A stretch of DNA of 64,000 bases from DATAOG01 sp963757395 (GTDB taxonomy: Bacteria > Pseudomonadota > Alphaproteobacteria > Geminicoccales > Geminicoccaceae): positions 496,001-560,000 of the forward strand of contig CAVWRK010000013.1 in NCBI GenBank assembly GCA_963757395.1, given 5' to 3'. The position numbers and the translations under genes are program-made. The notes beneath the pieces are model-generated. The model was given only the letters and a program-made list of their open reading frames with translations. It ran no database searches and was not told the DNA's origin. Positions 40,607-52,477 of this stretch are shown here, piece after piece; positions within the stretch are counted from its first letter, which is position 1; every line of letters begins with the position of its first letter.

Positions 40607-41209
40607 ATGGCTTGGCATATTGCCGGACAAAGCACGGAGTTCTGCAGCTGCAAGATGCTCTGTCCCTGCTGGCTCGGACCGGAAGGCGAGCCTGATCGAG
40701 GCTGGTGCTCCGGCGTCCTTGGCTTCGAAGTGCGTCAGGGCAACTGCGACGGCGTCGACCTCGGCGGCACCAAGGTCGTCCTGACGGCCGACTGGCCAGG
40801 AAACTTCTTCGCCGGCAACGGGACCGCCCGCCTCTACGTCGATGGAGCCGCCAACGCGGACCAGCGTCGGGAGATCGAGGCGATCTTCACGGGCAAGAAG
40901 GGGGGTCTTTTGGAGCCTCTCTTCGACGCCGTGGTGGCGAAGTGGCTGCCGACGCAGGTCACCAGCATCGACATCAAGTGGGGCGACAACCCTTCGGTCA
41001 CCGTGGGCAGCGTCGGCCAGGCGAAGCTGACGCCGTTGAAGGACCAGGCGGGGCGCCCAACGAAAGTCATGGGTGCGGCGGCCCAGGCTGCGTTTCAGAT
41101 CGAGAGCATGACGTTGGCCAGCAGCAAAGGCACCCGCTGGGCGGACCCGGATCTGCGCCGCTGGGAAGGCGACTCCGGCACGCTCCATAGCTTCGACTGG
41201 CAGGGCTGA
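40607..41209 (+). CDS. DUF1326 domain protein
   Basis: 200 residues. Opening WHIAGQSTEFCSCKMLCPCW has the conserved cysteine cluster of DUF1326 (CSCxxxCPC), which suggests metal or thiol chemistry. Later parts are GTKVVLTADWPGNFFAGNG, ADQRREIEAIFTGKKGGLLE and TKVMGAAAQAAFQIESMTLA. Members often sit beside DUF2182 membrane proteins, not seen here. AAGGAG eight bases before ATG 40607. Function unknown. Confidence 0.82.
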   Translation: MAWHIAGQSTEFCSCKMLCPCWLGPEGEPDRGWCSGVLGFEVRQGNCDGVDLGGTKVVLTADWPGNFFAGNGTARLYVDGAANADQRREIEAIFTGKKGGLLEPLFDAVVAKWLPTQVTSIDIKWGDNPSVTVGSVGQAKLTPLKDQAGRPTKVMGAAAQAAFQIESMTLASSKGTRWADPDLRRWEGDSGTLHSFDWQG

Positions 41210-41292
41210 GCGCCCGGGACGCGTGCCGGTAACCGCCGCATCGCCCGGCGCGAGCCCGCGCCGGGCGACCGTTCGCCCGCCGCTGCCGGCCT

Positions 41293-42572
41293 TCAGGGCG
41301 CGCAGGGCTCGGTGCTGAAGTAGCCTTTGGGGCTCTCGTACACGCTCGAAGCCCCCGCGGCGAAGCCGAGATTGTCGCCGGAGCCGATGGCGCAGAGGAA
41401 CCAGAACGCGCAGACTTCCGCCCGGCCGGCCCACCAATGGCCGAGGTTGGAGCCGTGGTACGCCTGGCAGAACGGTGGCGGTGGCTCGGTGCCGCCGCCG
41501 AGCCGGGTCAGCATCGCCCGCACGGCCGCCATCTGGCGCCCGGACCTGGTCGCATAGGCCGGATCGTCGTAGCCCCACCAGTCCCAGCAACCATTGGGAT
41601 TGAGCGCCGTCGCCTGCGCCTGGGGATAGAGGATGATCATCTGGTTGCTATCTGCCCAGCGGTTGTAGCCGGCCTCGGTCACGAAGGCGTCGCCGATCAG
41701 CCGGGCGGTCTGCTTGCAGCCGTGGAAGGCGACATGGACCCGGCAGAGGTCGCCACCGGCGCAGCTCTCCGGCAGGTAGACGAAGCCAGTCGCCGCCAGG
41801 CCGTGGCGGGTCGGCTCGGGCAGGAACTCGGTCTGGTCGAACTCGATCAGCCGGCCGCCCTGCGCGGCCGCGGGCGGGTTCAGCGGCCCATAGATCTAAG
41901 TCAAGATGGCACCCGCCTGATCGTAGTCGCAGTCGTCGATGAACGGGCTCTCGGTCACACCGCAGGCGTTGCCCTGGTCCTCGGTGACGAAGGCGTGGCC
42001 CGCCGGCAGGTCGTCGACCTGCTCGATGTTCGTCGCCGGCACGCCAGCCAGTCGGTAGAAGGCCGCGACCTGAGCGACCACCGCGGGCATCACCGTGTGA
42101 TCTTGGGTACCGGAGAACAGGTAGACCCGATCGCCCGCGAGGCCGCTCAGCGGATCGATCCGCCCCTCGCGTGCGAACGCCTCGGCGCGCGCCAGCAGAT
42201 GCGCGGCATCCGGCCCGCCGAGGGTGGTCTGCATGCAGCGATCGAGGGCGACCCCGAGCTGGCCTTCGGCGCAGTCGTAGGGGCCGCCCGCGACGATCCC
42301 AGCACCAACCAAGGTCCCGGAAAAGGCGACGTGGAACTGGCCGGCCATGAAGGCGCCCGACGAGAGGCCCGAGACCGAGCTCCTGGCCAGATCGACGTGG
42401 AAGGCCGGCAGCGGATCGGCGGCGCGCGCGCCGCCGGCGACCAGACCCCGGCGATCAGGCCAACGATCAGGGCAGCGCGCCTCCGCGGGTCTCGCTCTGC
42501 CGTCGGGACGCGATCCGGATCGGGGCATCGGCGATGTCGGATGCGATGTAGGAACGTGCCGAGCAGCGCCAT
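41293..42572 (-). pseudogene. Secreted PHB depolymerase-like esterase, disrupted
   Basis: ATG 42572 has GGAGAGG six bases upstream and a signal peptide (RRRAALIVGLIAGVWSPAAR). The mature domain ADPLPAFHVDLARSSVSGLS then continues in a different frame, with the lipase box GLSSGAFMAGQ. The frame later meets TAG at 41896-41898 inside otherwise continuous coding sequence: before it ...DDCDYDQAGAILT, after it IYGPLNPPAAAQGGRLIEFD and VHVAFHGCKQT to the end. Thus one indel in a GC run near 42430 and one amber codon break the gene. The family hydrolyses polyhydroxybutyrate or related polyesters outside the cytoplasm. Confidence 0.78.
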
Positions 42573-42728
42573 CGTCGCCTCTCCGGTTGACGCGACCTGA
42601 TTGCAGCCCCCCTCGAGTGGGTCTGTCCAGCTTGCCGAGGCCGCGGTGATGCGACGCTCCCATGTTAGGCTTCAGAGGCTTCTTGGGATCGCGTGAGGTT
42701 TCCTGGATCACGCAGCGGAGGGCAGTCC

Positions 42729-43148
42729 ATGCAAGCGATCGACCGGGTCCTGGAGACGGTTCTCTACGTCGACGATCTGGAGGCCGCGGCCCGGTTCTAT
42801 GGCGAGGTCCTCGGGCTCGAGCTCGACAGCCGGCAACCGGGCCTGTTCGTGTTCTTCAGATGCGGCCCCTCGATGCTGCTCCTGTTCGAACCGAACGCCG
42901 CGAGCACCGGCCGCAACGTGCCGGCGCACGGCGCCCATGGCCCGGGCCATGCCTGCTTCGCGGTCGCCGAGGCGGCGCTCGACGGCTGGCGGCACCGCCT
43001 CGAGGCGGCCGGCGTCAGCGTCGAGCAGGTCGTCAGCTGGCCGCGCGGCGGCCGCTCGTTCTATTTCCGCGACCCCGCCGGCAACAGCCTCGAGCTCGCC
43101 ACCCCCCGGATCTGGGGCCTGCCCGAGATCCTCGATCCTGCGACCTAG
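42729..43148 (+). CDS. VOC-family (glyoxalase/dioxygenase superfamily) protein
   Basis: 139 residues from ATG 42729, with GGAGGG six bases upstream. Two beta-alpha-beta modules: LETVLYVDDLEAAARFYGEV, GPGHACFAVAEAALDGWRHR and SFYFRDPAGNSLELATPRIW. Metal-ligand-like positions (N-terminal Glu/Thr, central His in PGHACF, C-terminal Glu in NSLELA) are present. The pattern is close to fosfomycin-resistance-like and catechol-type members, but no substrate can be assigned. Independent of the flanking genes. Confidence 0.82.
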   Translation: MQAIDRVLETVLYVDDLEAAARFYGEVLGLELDSRQPGLFVFFRCGPSMLLLFEPNAASTGRNVPAHGAHGPGHACFAVAEAALDGWRHRLEAAGVSVEQVVSWPRGGRSFYFRDPAGNSLELATPRIWGLPEILDPAT

Positions 43149-43196
43149 GGTTGAAGTCCAGCCTCTGTGGCTCTATTGCTCCCGCATGCTGGAGCC

Positions 43197-43698
43197 ATGG
43201 CCGTGAAGCGAACCAAGCCCCTCATTCTCTATTCGACCAACAGCTGGCTCGCCTATGCCATTTCCGAGCGCTACTATCGCGGTCTCCACATACGTCTGGT
43301 GTACGCCCTATGCGGGCCCGGGGTCACGCTCGCGGCACGACATGACCGTGCCCCCGACCTCGAGCCCGCTCGAGATCTACCGGCTGATGCACGAAGAGAG
43401 CAGCCGGGGCGACCGGCACAGCGGGGCAATCGAGCGCAATCGCGCCGGGATCGTGCGCGGCGCGCGATCCCGGCGGCAACAGGGCATGATCAGCGAGGCT
43501 CAAGAGGCGGAGATTGGCGCCGCGGTGCGGCTTGCACAAACCCACGATTTCAAGCCCTTGCTGTTCCTAATCCCATTCGGTGGCGTCCGTGGCCGTCTTC
43601 GCGAAGTGCCTGTGGAGGAACGCGCGCATCCGCTCTCCTTGGAGTACATCATCGAGTCGCTTCCGCGGACGAGTTTCGATATCATCGAGTTGCCATGA
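43197..43698 (+). pseudogene. Conserved hypothetical protein, frameshifted
   Basis: The start (LILYSTNSWLAYAISERYYR then GLH) and the rest (YVWCTPYAGPG, SSPLEIYRLMHEESSRGDRH, GISEAQEAEI-like region, FKPLLFLIPFGGVRGRLREV, ERAHPLSLEYIIESLPRTSF) lie in two frames joined at an extra base near 43288. Together they give a ~165-residue soluble protein that I believe is conserved in bacteria but cannot name. Its stop overlaps the next start (ATGA). Because downstream coupling is preserved, a sequencing error is possible. Confidence 0.6.
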
Positions 43699-44051
43699 CG
43701 AGGACCCTACCGGTGTTCGAGACGCTCCTGGCTGCCACCAACGACGACACCGCGTTGGAAGCGGTCTACCGTGCGCTTCGTGTGCTCAGCCATCGCCAGC
43801 ACGCGCTCGGCCATGTCGCCCAGCTTCGGACCCGGCCCGCGAACGATGCGGACGTGACCGCCGCTCGGATCATCGACGCGATCGAGGCGCATGAGCAGCG
43901 CCCAATCGACCAGTTGGATCAGCGCCACGCCGAACGCTACATCGTCGACCTTGCCGAGCTGATGGTTGGGCGCGCGACCAGGAATACGGCCCATCTGAGA
44001 TCGACGGGACGGGCGGTGCTGGAAGGCCTCCGCCAGGAGCTCGACGTATGA
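43695..44051 (+). CDS. Hypothetical helical protein
   Basis: 118 residues, all-helical and charged: FETLLAATNDDTALEAVYRA, LRVLSHRQHALGHVAQLRTR, RIIDAIEAHEQRPIDQLDQR and AERYIVDLAELMVGRATRNT. No family recognised. Its ATG overlaps the stop of the preceding gene and its own stop overlaps the start of the DsbA-like gene, making a tightly coupled three-gene unit. Confidence 0.6.
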   Translation: MTRTLPVFETLLAATNDDTALEAVYRALRVLSHRQHALGHVAQLRTRPANDADVTAARIIDAIEAHEQRPIDQLDQRHAERYIVDLAELMVGRATRNTAHLRSTGRAVLEGLRQELDV

Positions 44052-44710
44052 GAATCGAGGACCCGATGATCCAGATCGACTACATCGCCGATCTCGCCTG
44101 TCCCTGGTGCTATCTGGGCCTGGTCCGCCTCGATCGCGCGCGCGCCATGCGCCCGGACCTCCCGGTGCAGCTGCGCTGGTGGCCGTTCTTCCTGAACCCG
44201 CACATGCCGGCCGAAGGCATGGACCGGCAGGCCTATCTGCGTGCCAAGTTCGGCGAGGCGAACGCCCAGGGCGTCTATGCGCGCATCCGCGCGGCCGGCC
44301 GGGCGGACGGCATCGACTTCGCCTTCGAGCGCATGCCCCGGACCCCCAACACGCTGCTCGCGCAGCGGCTGATCCTGCTCGCCGAGCGGCAGGGCGTCGG
44401 CGACCCCATGATCCGCGCGCTGTTCCAGGCTCTGTTCATCGACGGCCGGGACATCGGCGACCCCGAGCAGCTGATCGAGCTCGCGGCCGCGACCGGGCTC
44501 GCTTCCGACGAGGTGGCTCAGTACCTCGCGAGCGATGAGGGCGCGAGCGAGGTCGTTGCCGGCCATCAGCAGGCCGAGCGCCTGGGCGTCCGGGGGGTAC
44601 CGATGTTCGTCGTCGACCATGACCACGCGATCGCCGGCGCCCAGCCGCCCGAGGTCCTGGTCGGGCTCCTCGACCTGGCCGCCAGCGCCCGGATGCAGGC
44701 GGCCGAGTGA
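44048..44710 (+). CDS. DsbA-family oxidoreductase (FrnE-like)
   Basis: 220 residues. Thioredoxin fold with CPWC active site in YIADLACPWCYLGLVRLDRA, followed by the helical insertion and cis-Pro strand (GVRGVPMFVVDHDHAIAGAQ) typical of the FrnE/HCCA isomerase branch. These cytosolic proteins have disulfide exchange or glutathione-dependent isomerase activity; there is no signal peptide. ATG 44048 overlaps the preceding stop; ATG 44066 (IQIDYIADLACPW) is the alternative with GAGG upstream. Confidence 0.87.
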   Translation: MRIEDPMIQIDYIADLACPWCYLGLVRLDRARAMRPDLPVQLRWWPFFLNPHMPAEGMDRQAYLRAKFGEANAQGVYARIRAAGRADGIDFAFERMPRTPNTLLAQRLILLAERQGVGDPMIRALFQALFIDGRDIGDPEQLIELAAATGLASDEVAQYLASDEGASEVVAGHQQAERLGVRGVPMFVVDHDHAIAGAQPPEVLVGLLDLAASARMQAAE

Positions 44711-44810
44711 CCGGCCGCCAGCCGGGCGCCACGCCCGGCTGATCGCCCCTGCGGGACCCGCGCTTGCCCCGGCCCGTGAAGCCGGCCGGGGGTAACGCGC
44801 CCGGCGCTAC

Positions 44811-45191
44811 CTACTCCGGCCGCCAGGCCTCGTAGTCGCCGGTCGCCGGCGCGCGCTGGCCGCCCCGCTGCAAGGCCCCTGGCGGCAGGTAGGCGGCATC
44901 GGTCCCGGTCAGGTTGGGCAAGCGCTCCTGCTCCCACTTCAGTGCCGGCAGCGGCCGCTCGCTCGGCGGCCGCTCGATCCGCTTGTGCAGCCAGCCGACC
45001 CAGCCCGCCGGCACCAGCGTCGGCTCGGCGGCCTGCGCGTACACCACCCAGCGCCGCTCCCGGCGCCAGGACCCGGTAGCGCCGCGCTCGCGGTAGTAGC
45101 GGTTGCCATGCTCGTCCTCGCCGACCAGTTCGCCGCGCAGCCAGGTCTGCAGCATCGTGAAGAAGCTGTTGGTCTTGAGGTCCCGCAACAC
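44811..45191 (-). CDS. NDUFA12-type complex I accessory protein
   Basis: About 126 residues. RGELVGEDEHGNRYYRERGA, RERRWVVYAQAAEPTLVPAG and WVGWLHKRIERPPSE are the conserved core of the 17.2-kDa NADH:ubiquinone oxidoreductase subunit found in mitochondria and alphaproteobacteria. It stabilises the peripheral arm of complex I. GTG 45191 with GAGGGG nearby is chosen; an internal ATG at 45155 also precedes the conserved core. Strong support for an alphaproteobacterial host. Confidence 0.85.
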   Translation of the reverse strand: MLRDLKTNSFFTMLQTWLRGELVGEDEHGNRYYRERGATGSWRRERRWVVYAQAAEPTLVPAGWVGWLHKRIERPPSERPLPALKWEQERLPNLTGTDAAYLPPGALQRGGQRAPATGDYEAWRPE

Positions 45192-45366
45192 CGTCCCCTC
45201 GTCCAAGGCCGCGCTCCGGCCGAACCGGCGCGCACTATGGCCAGGAACGGCCCGCGCGTCCAGCCGCGCGCCGACCGCCCGCCTGTGGATAACTCGACCA
45301 GCCCGTTCTTGCTTTGTTCTCAATCAATCGCCTCCAGCGTCTCTCCATCCGTGTTGATGGCCGGCT

Positions 45367-45405
45367 GATCTCCACCGCGTTCACGTCGGTGGAGATCCAT
45401 CTCCA
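45367..45405. repeat. Nested inverted repeats
   Basis: GATCTCCACC (45367-45376) pairs with GGTGGAGATC (45388-45397) around 11 bases; the right arm also forms TGGAGAT-CC-ATCTCCA (45390-45405). The two hairpins are mutually exclusive, as in an attenuator, or the palindromes are protein-binding sites. Confidence 0.6.
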
Positions 45406-45537
45406 GCGCCTCCATCGCTACACGTCGCCGACCACGCGGGCCGCGCCCACAACCCCTCCTCCGCCCTGTCGACGGGCCCCTTCCCAACCCCGCCAGCCGC
45501 ACCATGTAGTGTTTGAGCTTGCCGATGGCCGCTATAT

Positions 45538-45558
45538 ATGGTTAAGGAGGATTAACGA
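45538..45558 (+). promoter_or_regulatory. CtrA-like half-site upstream of nrdJ
   Basis: ATGGTTAA at 45538-45545 is a perfect TTAACCAT half-site (minus strand) followed after six bases by another TTAAC. It sits in a short AT-rich patch 260 bp before nrdJ. Ribonucleotide reductase genes are cell-cycle regulated in alphaproteobacteria, so control by CtrA is plausible. Confidence 0.4.
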
Positions 45559-45816
45559 AGCTGGAGGGTCGGGTCATGCCTGCCATCGGCGGCCAAACGG
45601 CACCGCCGGTCGGGGAGATCCGGGAGGCGCCGCAAGGACTTGCCGAGCCGCGGCCGACGGGCCGCACCGTGCTGGTCGCGCACGCCCGGACGGCCACAAG
45701 TTTCTGTTAACTTTTGGGTCCGCGTGCCGTAGAAGGTTGAGTTGAATGAGCATGATCGCAACCACGCTGATGTCGCTTGAGCCGCCGTGCTTGCCCCTTT
45801 TGCGGAGCGCGCGGCC

Positions 45817-49515
<3,699 letters not shown>

Positions 49516-49574
49516 ACCAGGACGGCAAGCGCATTTCCAACCCAGGGCAGTAACCTTCCTCCTCCCAAGCCTGC

Positions 49575-49610
49575 GGCCCGGCGGCCACTTCCGCCGGGCC
49601 TCTTTTTTTT
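49575..49610 (+). terminator. Rho-independent terminator of nrdJ
   Basis: GGCCCGGCGG pairs with CCGCCGGGCC around CCACTT, followed by TC and eight T. A textbook intrinsic terminator 60 bp after the nrdJ stop; the T-run is unusual for this GC-rich DNA. Confidence 0.95.
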
Positions 49611-49620
49611 GGAGATTCCG

Positions 49621-50485
49621 ATGCCGATCGCGATCGAACCACCTCAAGAAGATCGGACGAATTTCGAATTCGACGCGGATGGCTTTCTGACGGACCGCCG
49701 TTGCACACTTGAGTTGAACATTGGCAGAGCTCACGGCCGTTTCTTCACTCGCGCGCGGCAAATCAACCGCGACTGCCACGAACTCCTCTTCGCTGCACCC
49801 ATCCACAATCGCGACTTACAAGAGATCCTGTCCGCCACCCTCTTTACGCGAGCGCTGGAGCACTATCAGGCTACGCTCATCCTACTAAGCACGGGGCTCG
49901 TTGCCCCGGCGAAAGTTACGCTTCGCGCGCTCCTCGAATGCGTTTTGACAACGCGGGCGGTCGCAGCCGATCCCGATGCTCTCAGGGCTTTCATCAATGA
50001 TGATCTCCTTCAGCGCCGCAAGCTGATCCGAAGGGCGCAGCAACACGACCACCCTAACCTCCAGGAGCTTCGACAAGCTCTTTCGAGCGATGTTATCGAA
50101 GGCCTAGAGCAACAGATCGAAGACTTGGGTGCGAAGTCGCTCAAGACCGAAGAACTGAGCAAGCTCGCTGACATGCACGACTGGTACACCACTAACTACG
50201 CCTTGTTGAGCAAGGCAACCCACTCGAACGTTCGCCAGCTGGAAGCATACCTGTCGCTTGATGAGTTGGCGAGAGATTCGAGGCTTCACGTACGCCCCTT
50301 CGATAGAAGAAATTCCTCAGCTCGTTCTCACGGCAGCCCACTGTATTCTGCTGGCGGCCGAAGCGCTCGCTGGAACGTTCGAAATCGATTTCGGGGACAA
50401 GATCAGCGAACACCGAAGGTATGTCGAGGCTGGGTTCGAATCTCTCAACGGCAATAGCTCTCTCCGAGAGGCCGGGTCTGATTGA
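49621..50485 (+). pseudogene. DUF5677-like hypothetical protein, frameshifted
   Basis: The first ~217 residues (LFTRALEHYQATLILLSTGL, APAKVTLRALLECVLTTRAV, DMHDWYTTNYALLSKATHSN, VRQLEAYLSLDEL) resemble DUF5677 helical proteins. The continuation REIRGFTYAPSIEEIPQLVL, TAAHCILLAAEALAGTFEID lies in the next frame, so an indel near 50265 breaks an ~285-residue protein. GC content is clearly below that of nrdJ. GGAG precedes ATG 49621 by six bases. Begins the accessory island. Function unknown; such proteins occur in defence and mobile regions. Confidence 0.6.
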
Positions 50486-50593
50486 TCGTGGCAGTCATCC
50501 CGAATGGCCTGCGTGTGAGAGCAGGCGCCGGGATCGAATGAGACAGACTTCGCGGTCGCTTCCGACGAACTCTTTCTCTGTGGGAGAACCGAT

Positions 50594-50869
50594 TTGCAGG
50601 GCTCGGACGATCGCCCGGGCGGCATCCCGCAGCACTGGCAGATCGCGCCGACCAGGAAGGGCGGCGGCCGGAGATTCACCAACCCGCGCGATCCGCACGA
50701 CCACGTTCGCGTCATGCCCGGCAACCCGGACAGTCCCAATCCGGCGCAGCGCGCCCCATATGCTAAGCGGATGAAGAATGGCGTGGCCTATGATGCGAGG
50801 CACCGCCCGGTCGATCGGCGATCGCCGGCGGCGCACGTTCCGCTGCAGGACTTCAGGTTCCGGGAGTGA
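50594..50869 (+). pseudogene. Polymorphic-toxin C-terminal fragment
   Basis: 91 codons from a TTG. The segment HVRVMPGNPDSPNPAQRAPY, YAKRMKNGVAYDAR and AAHVPLQDFRF matches the conserved end of a polymorphic-toxin tip found on Rhs/WapA-like proteins (GNPxSPxxxxxxPY...AHIPLxEF). No delivery or Rhs region precedes it, so it is a detached or solitary toxin tip; an internal in-frame extension upstream is open but not recognisable. The immunity gene follows after five bases. Nuclease-type activity is inferred from the family only. Confidence 0.6.
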
Positions 50870-50874
50870 GCGCG

Positions 50875-51253
50875 ATGATGGACAGGGATAGCTGGCTCGA
50901 GCGCATCCTCGAAGCCATCCGCGACCTCGGCGATGCGTCCTACCAGGAGCGCGTGTGGGCCCGCGGCGAAGGGCCCGAGGTCGAACTCGAGTACTGAAGC
51001 CATTTCAGCCCTGCTCGACGACTATGATCTCGCGGGATTTCTCTCCGCAGGCCGCCACAAGCGCTGGTTGTCCAACGACCAGCTCGCATCACTTGAGGCC
51101 TTCGAGGACGCGATCAGCCGCTACATCGCCCGAGATGACGATCGGACCACGGATGCGGCCCGAATCACGACGCCCGAGTGGCTGGAGTTGCAGCAGCTCG
51201 CCCGGCGAACCCTCCAAGACTTCGCAGTTCCGCATCGCGTGAGCGCTCGGTAG
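50875..51253 (+). pseudogene. Immunity protein for the polymorphic toxin, frameshifted
   Basis: DRDSWLERILEAIRDLGDAS YQERVWARGEGPEVELE is read first, then a stop at 50995-50997; shifting by one base gives STEAISALLDDYDLAGFLSA, LSNDQLASLEAFEDAISRYI and WLELQQLARRTLQDF. Together they form a ~125-residue acidic helical immunity protein of the kind that follows such toxins. GGGAG lies eight bases before the ATG. The lesion near 50990 would leave the partner toxin without protection, which fits the toxin being inactive. Confidence 0.6.
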
Positions 51254-51390
51254 AGCAACTCGCGCCCTCGCGAGCCGCTCCGGGACGGGCCGCGCAGTCA
51301 AGAATCTCTCGATGGCCGGCACGCGCCCCGTCTCTCGCTGCAGGAAGGCAGCACCGCGCACGAAGCCCTCAGGCTCCAGGTTCACAAGCC

Positions 51391-51537
51391 ATGAACGGCG
51401 AGCCCCTCCTGTATGCCCCGGAGACCGCTCCTGGTCGAGCTTCGGCCATGGCATGGCCGGCCACGTCGGCCGCTGCGATCAAGGACCAGGTCGGCGGCGA
51501 GGATGTCGAGGAAGGGCTGGTCGTCCACTCCGGGGAA
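51391..51537 (+). pseudogene. Decayed DUF2283 gene, copy 1
   Basis: Starts MNGEPLLYAPET and later has DQVGGEDVEEGLVVH, matching the intact DUF2283 gene at 51854 (MNGEPVFYDPET...DQVGWEDVEERLVVH). Several bases are lost in between and the copy runs into repeat DNA at 51539. The leader just upstream is also shared, so the duplication included the ribosome site. Confidence 0.7.
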
Positions 51538-51538
51538 G

Positions 51539-51764
51539 AAAAGGTGTCAGGGAAGAAAAGGTGTCAGGAACCTTTCCCCGGAGACACATGGGGCGAGTCA
51601 TTCCAAAACGGGGAGGAGCGAGAATGCGGCGATGTGGCGGCGGTCGGGCTGCCCCGTTCCGAACTGGCGGCAAGTTTGGTCGGGGTATTCGAGACCGAAG
51701 AAAAGGTGTCAGGAACCTTTTCCGCCATCGCCTGATCTGGGAGAAAAGGTGTCAGGAACCTTTT
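51539..51764. repeat. REP-like hairpin repeats (GTGTCAGGA core)
   Basis: Copies at 51539-51550 (half), 51556-51575, 51701-51721 and 51744-51764. Full copies have arms AAAAGGT and ACCTTTT around a 7-base loop GTCAGGA-like. The last two are a 43-bp direct repeat including CGCCATCGCCTGATCT. This short palindrome is widespread in bacteria and is mobilised by RAYT-type transposases; none is encoded here. Confidence 0.7.
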
Positions 51765-51853
51765 CCGCCATCGCCTGATCTGGCGTTACCGCATGCTATT
51801 GAAGCGACCGTTCCGGAGTACACAATGCCGGCCCTGGACCGGAGGTTCAAGCC

Positions 51854-52105
51854 ATGAACGGCGAGCCCGTTTTCTATGACCCGGAGACCGACACGCTCCT
51901 GATCGAGCTCCGAACGTGGCCGGCCGCGTCGCCAGCAGAGGTCAACGACCAGGTCGGCTGGGAAGATGTCGAGGAGAGGCTTGTCGTGCACTACGGGCCG
52001 GACGGCCTGCCGCACGCGTTCGAGGTCGAGCACGCCTCGGAGCGACCGGATCTGGTCGCGCACGCCCTCGCCGCCCTCCGCCACGCCAAAGGCTTCGCCG
52101 CCTGA
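51854..52105 (+). CDS. DUF2283 family protein
   Basis: 83 residues. YDPETDTLLIELRTWPAASP and VGWEDVEERLVVHYGPDGLP are the DUF2283 core; ERPDLVAHALAALRHAKGFA closes it. These small beta-rich proteins are common near toxin-antitoxin genes and often behave like antitoxin partners, but no biochemical function is established. Flanked by two decayed copies of itself (51391 and about 53285). Confidence 0.75.
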   Translation: MNGEPVFYDPETDTLLIELRTWPAASPAEVNDQVGWEDVEERLVVHYGPDGLPHAFEVEHASERPDLVAHALAALRHAKGFAA

Positions 52106-52161
52106 GAGCTTGGACATACTCGTGGCTTGAGCACTCATTTCGGCGCCGCCTGATCTAGGCC

Positions 52162-52477
52162 ATTGAACCACACCTGGCGTCGGACGATATTGGTGACTTC
52201 GCATGGGACGAAGCGAAGAACGAGCGATGCCGGCGCGAGCGCGGCTTCTCATTCGGCTTCGTGATCCCGGCCTTCGCTGATCCCGATCGCCGGGTCGAGA
52301 TCGACGATCGCCGGAACTATGGCGAGACGCGCTACCGGCTCTATGGCCGAATTCGCGGGACGCTTGTTCGTGATCGTGTACACGCTGCGTGGACGGACAA
52401 CATCGATCATCTCGGCGCGCAAGGCGAACGCGCGGGAGAGACGGCGACATGGTAACCAGAGCGCGCCTCAAGGATGA
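52162..52477 (+). pseudogene. brnT: BrnT-type toxin gene, frameshifted
   Basis: FAWDEAKNERCRRERGFSFG, DPDRRVEIDDRRNYGETRYR and LYGRIRG are BrnT-like; the conserved end LFVIVYTLRGRTTSIISARK and ANARERRRHG follows one base out of frame (lesion near 52360). There is also no ATG, GTG or TTG start, only ATT at 52162 after a stop. BrnT is an RNase of the RelE-like fold. The reading frame's end overlaps the antitoxin start. Confidence 0.75.

Larger units (their letters stand above)
45192..45816. other. 625-bp intergenic region upstream of nrdJ
   Basis: Holds a nested inverted-repeat cluster (45367-45405) and an AT-rich promoter-like patch with a CtrA half-site (45530-45560). A 44-codon frame starting at ATG 45576 follows an AGGAGG 25 bases earlier but has no recognisable product. 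No NrdR-box pair or cobalamin riboswitch is evident. Confidence 0.45.

Noticed and set aside
41896..41898. Pyrrolysine or suppressed amber in the depolymerase-like gene
   Set aside because: The gene also has a frameshift near its signal peptide, so readthrough alone would not rescue it.
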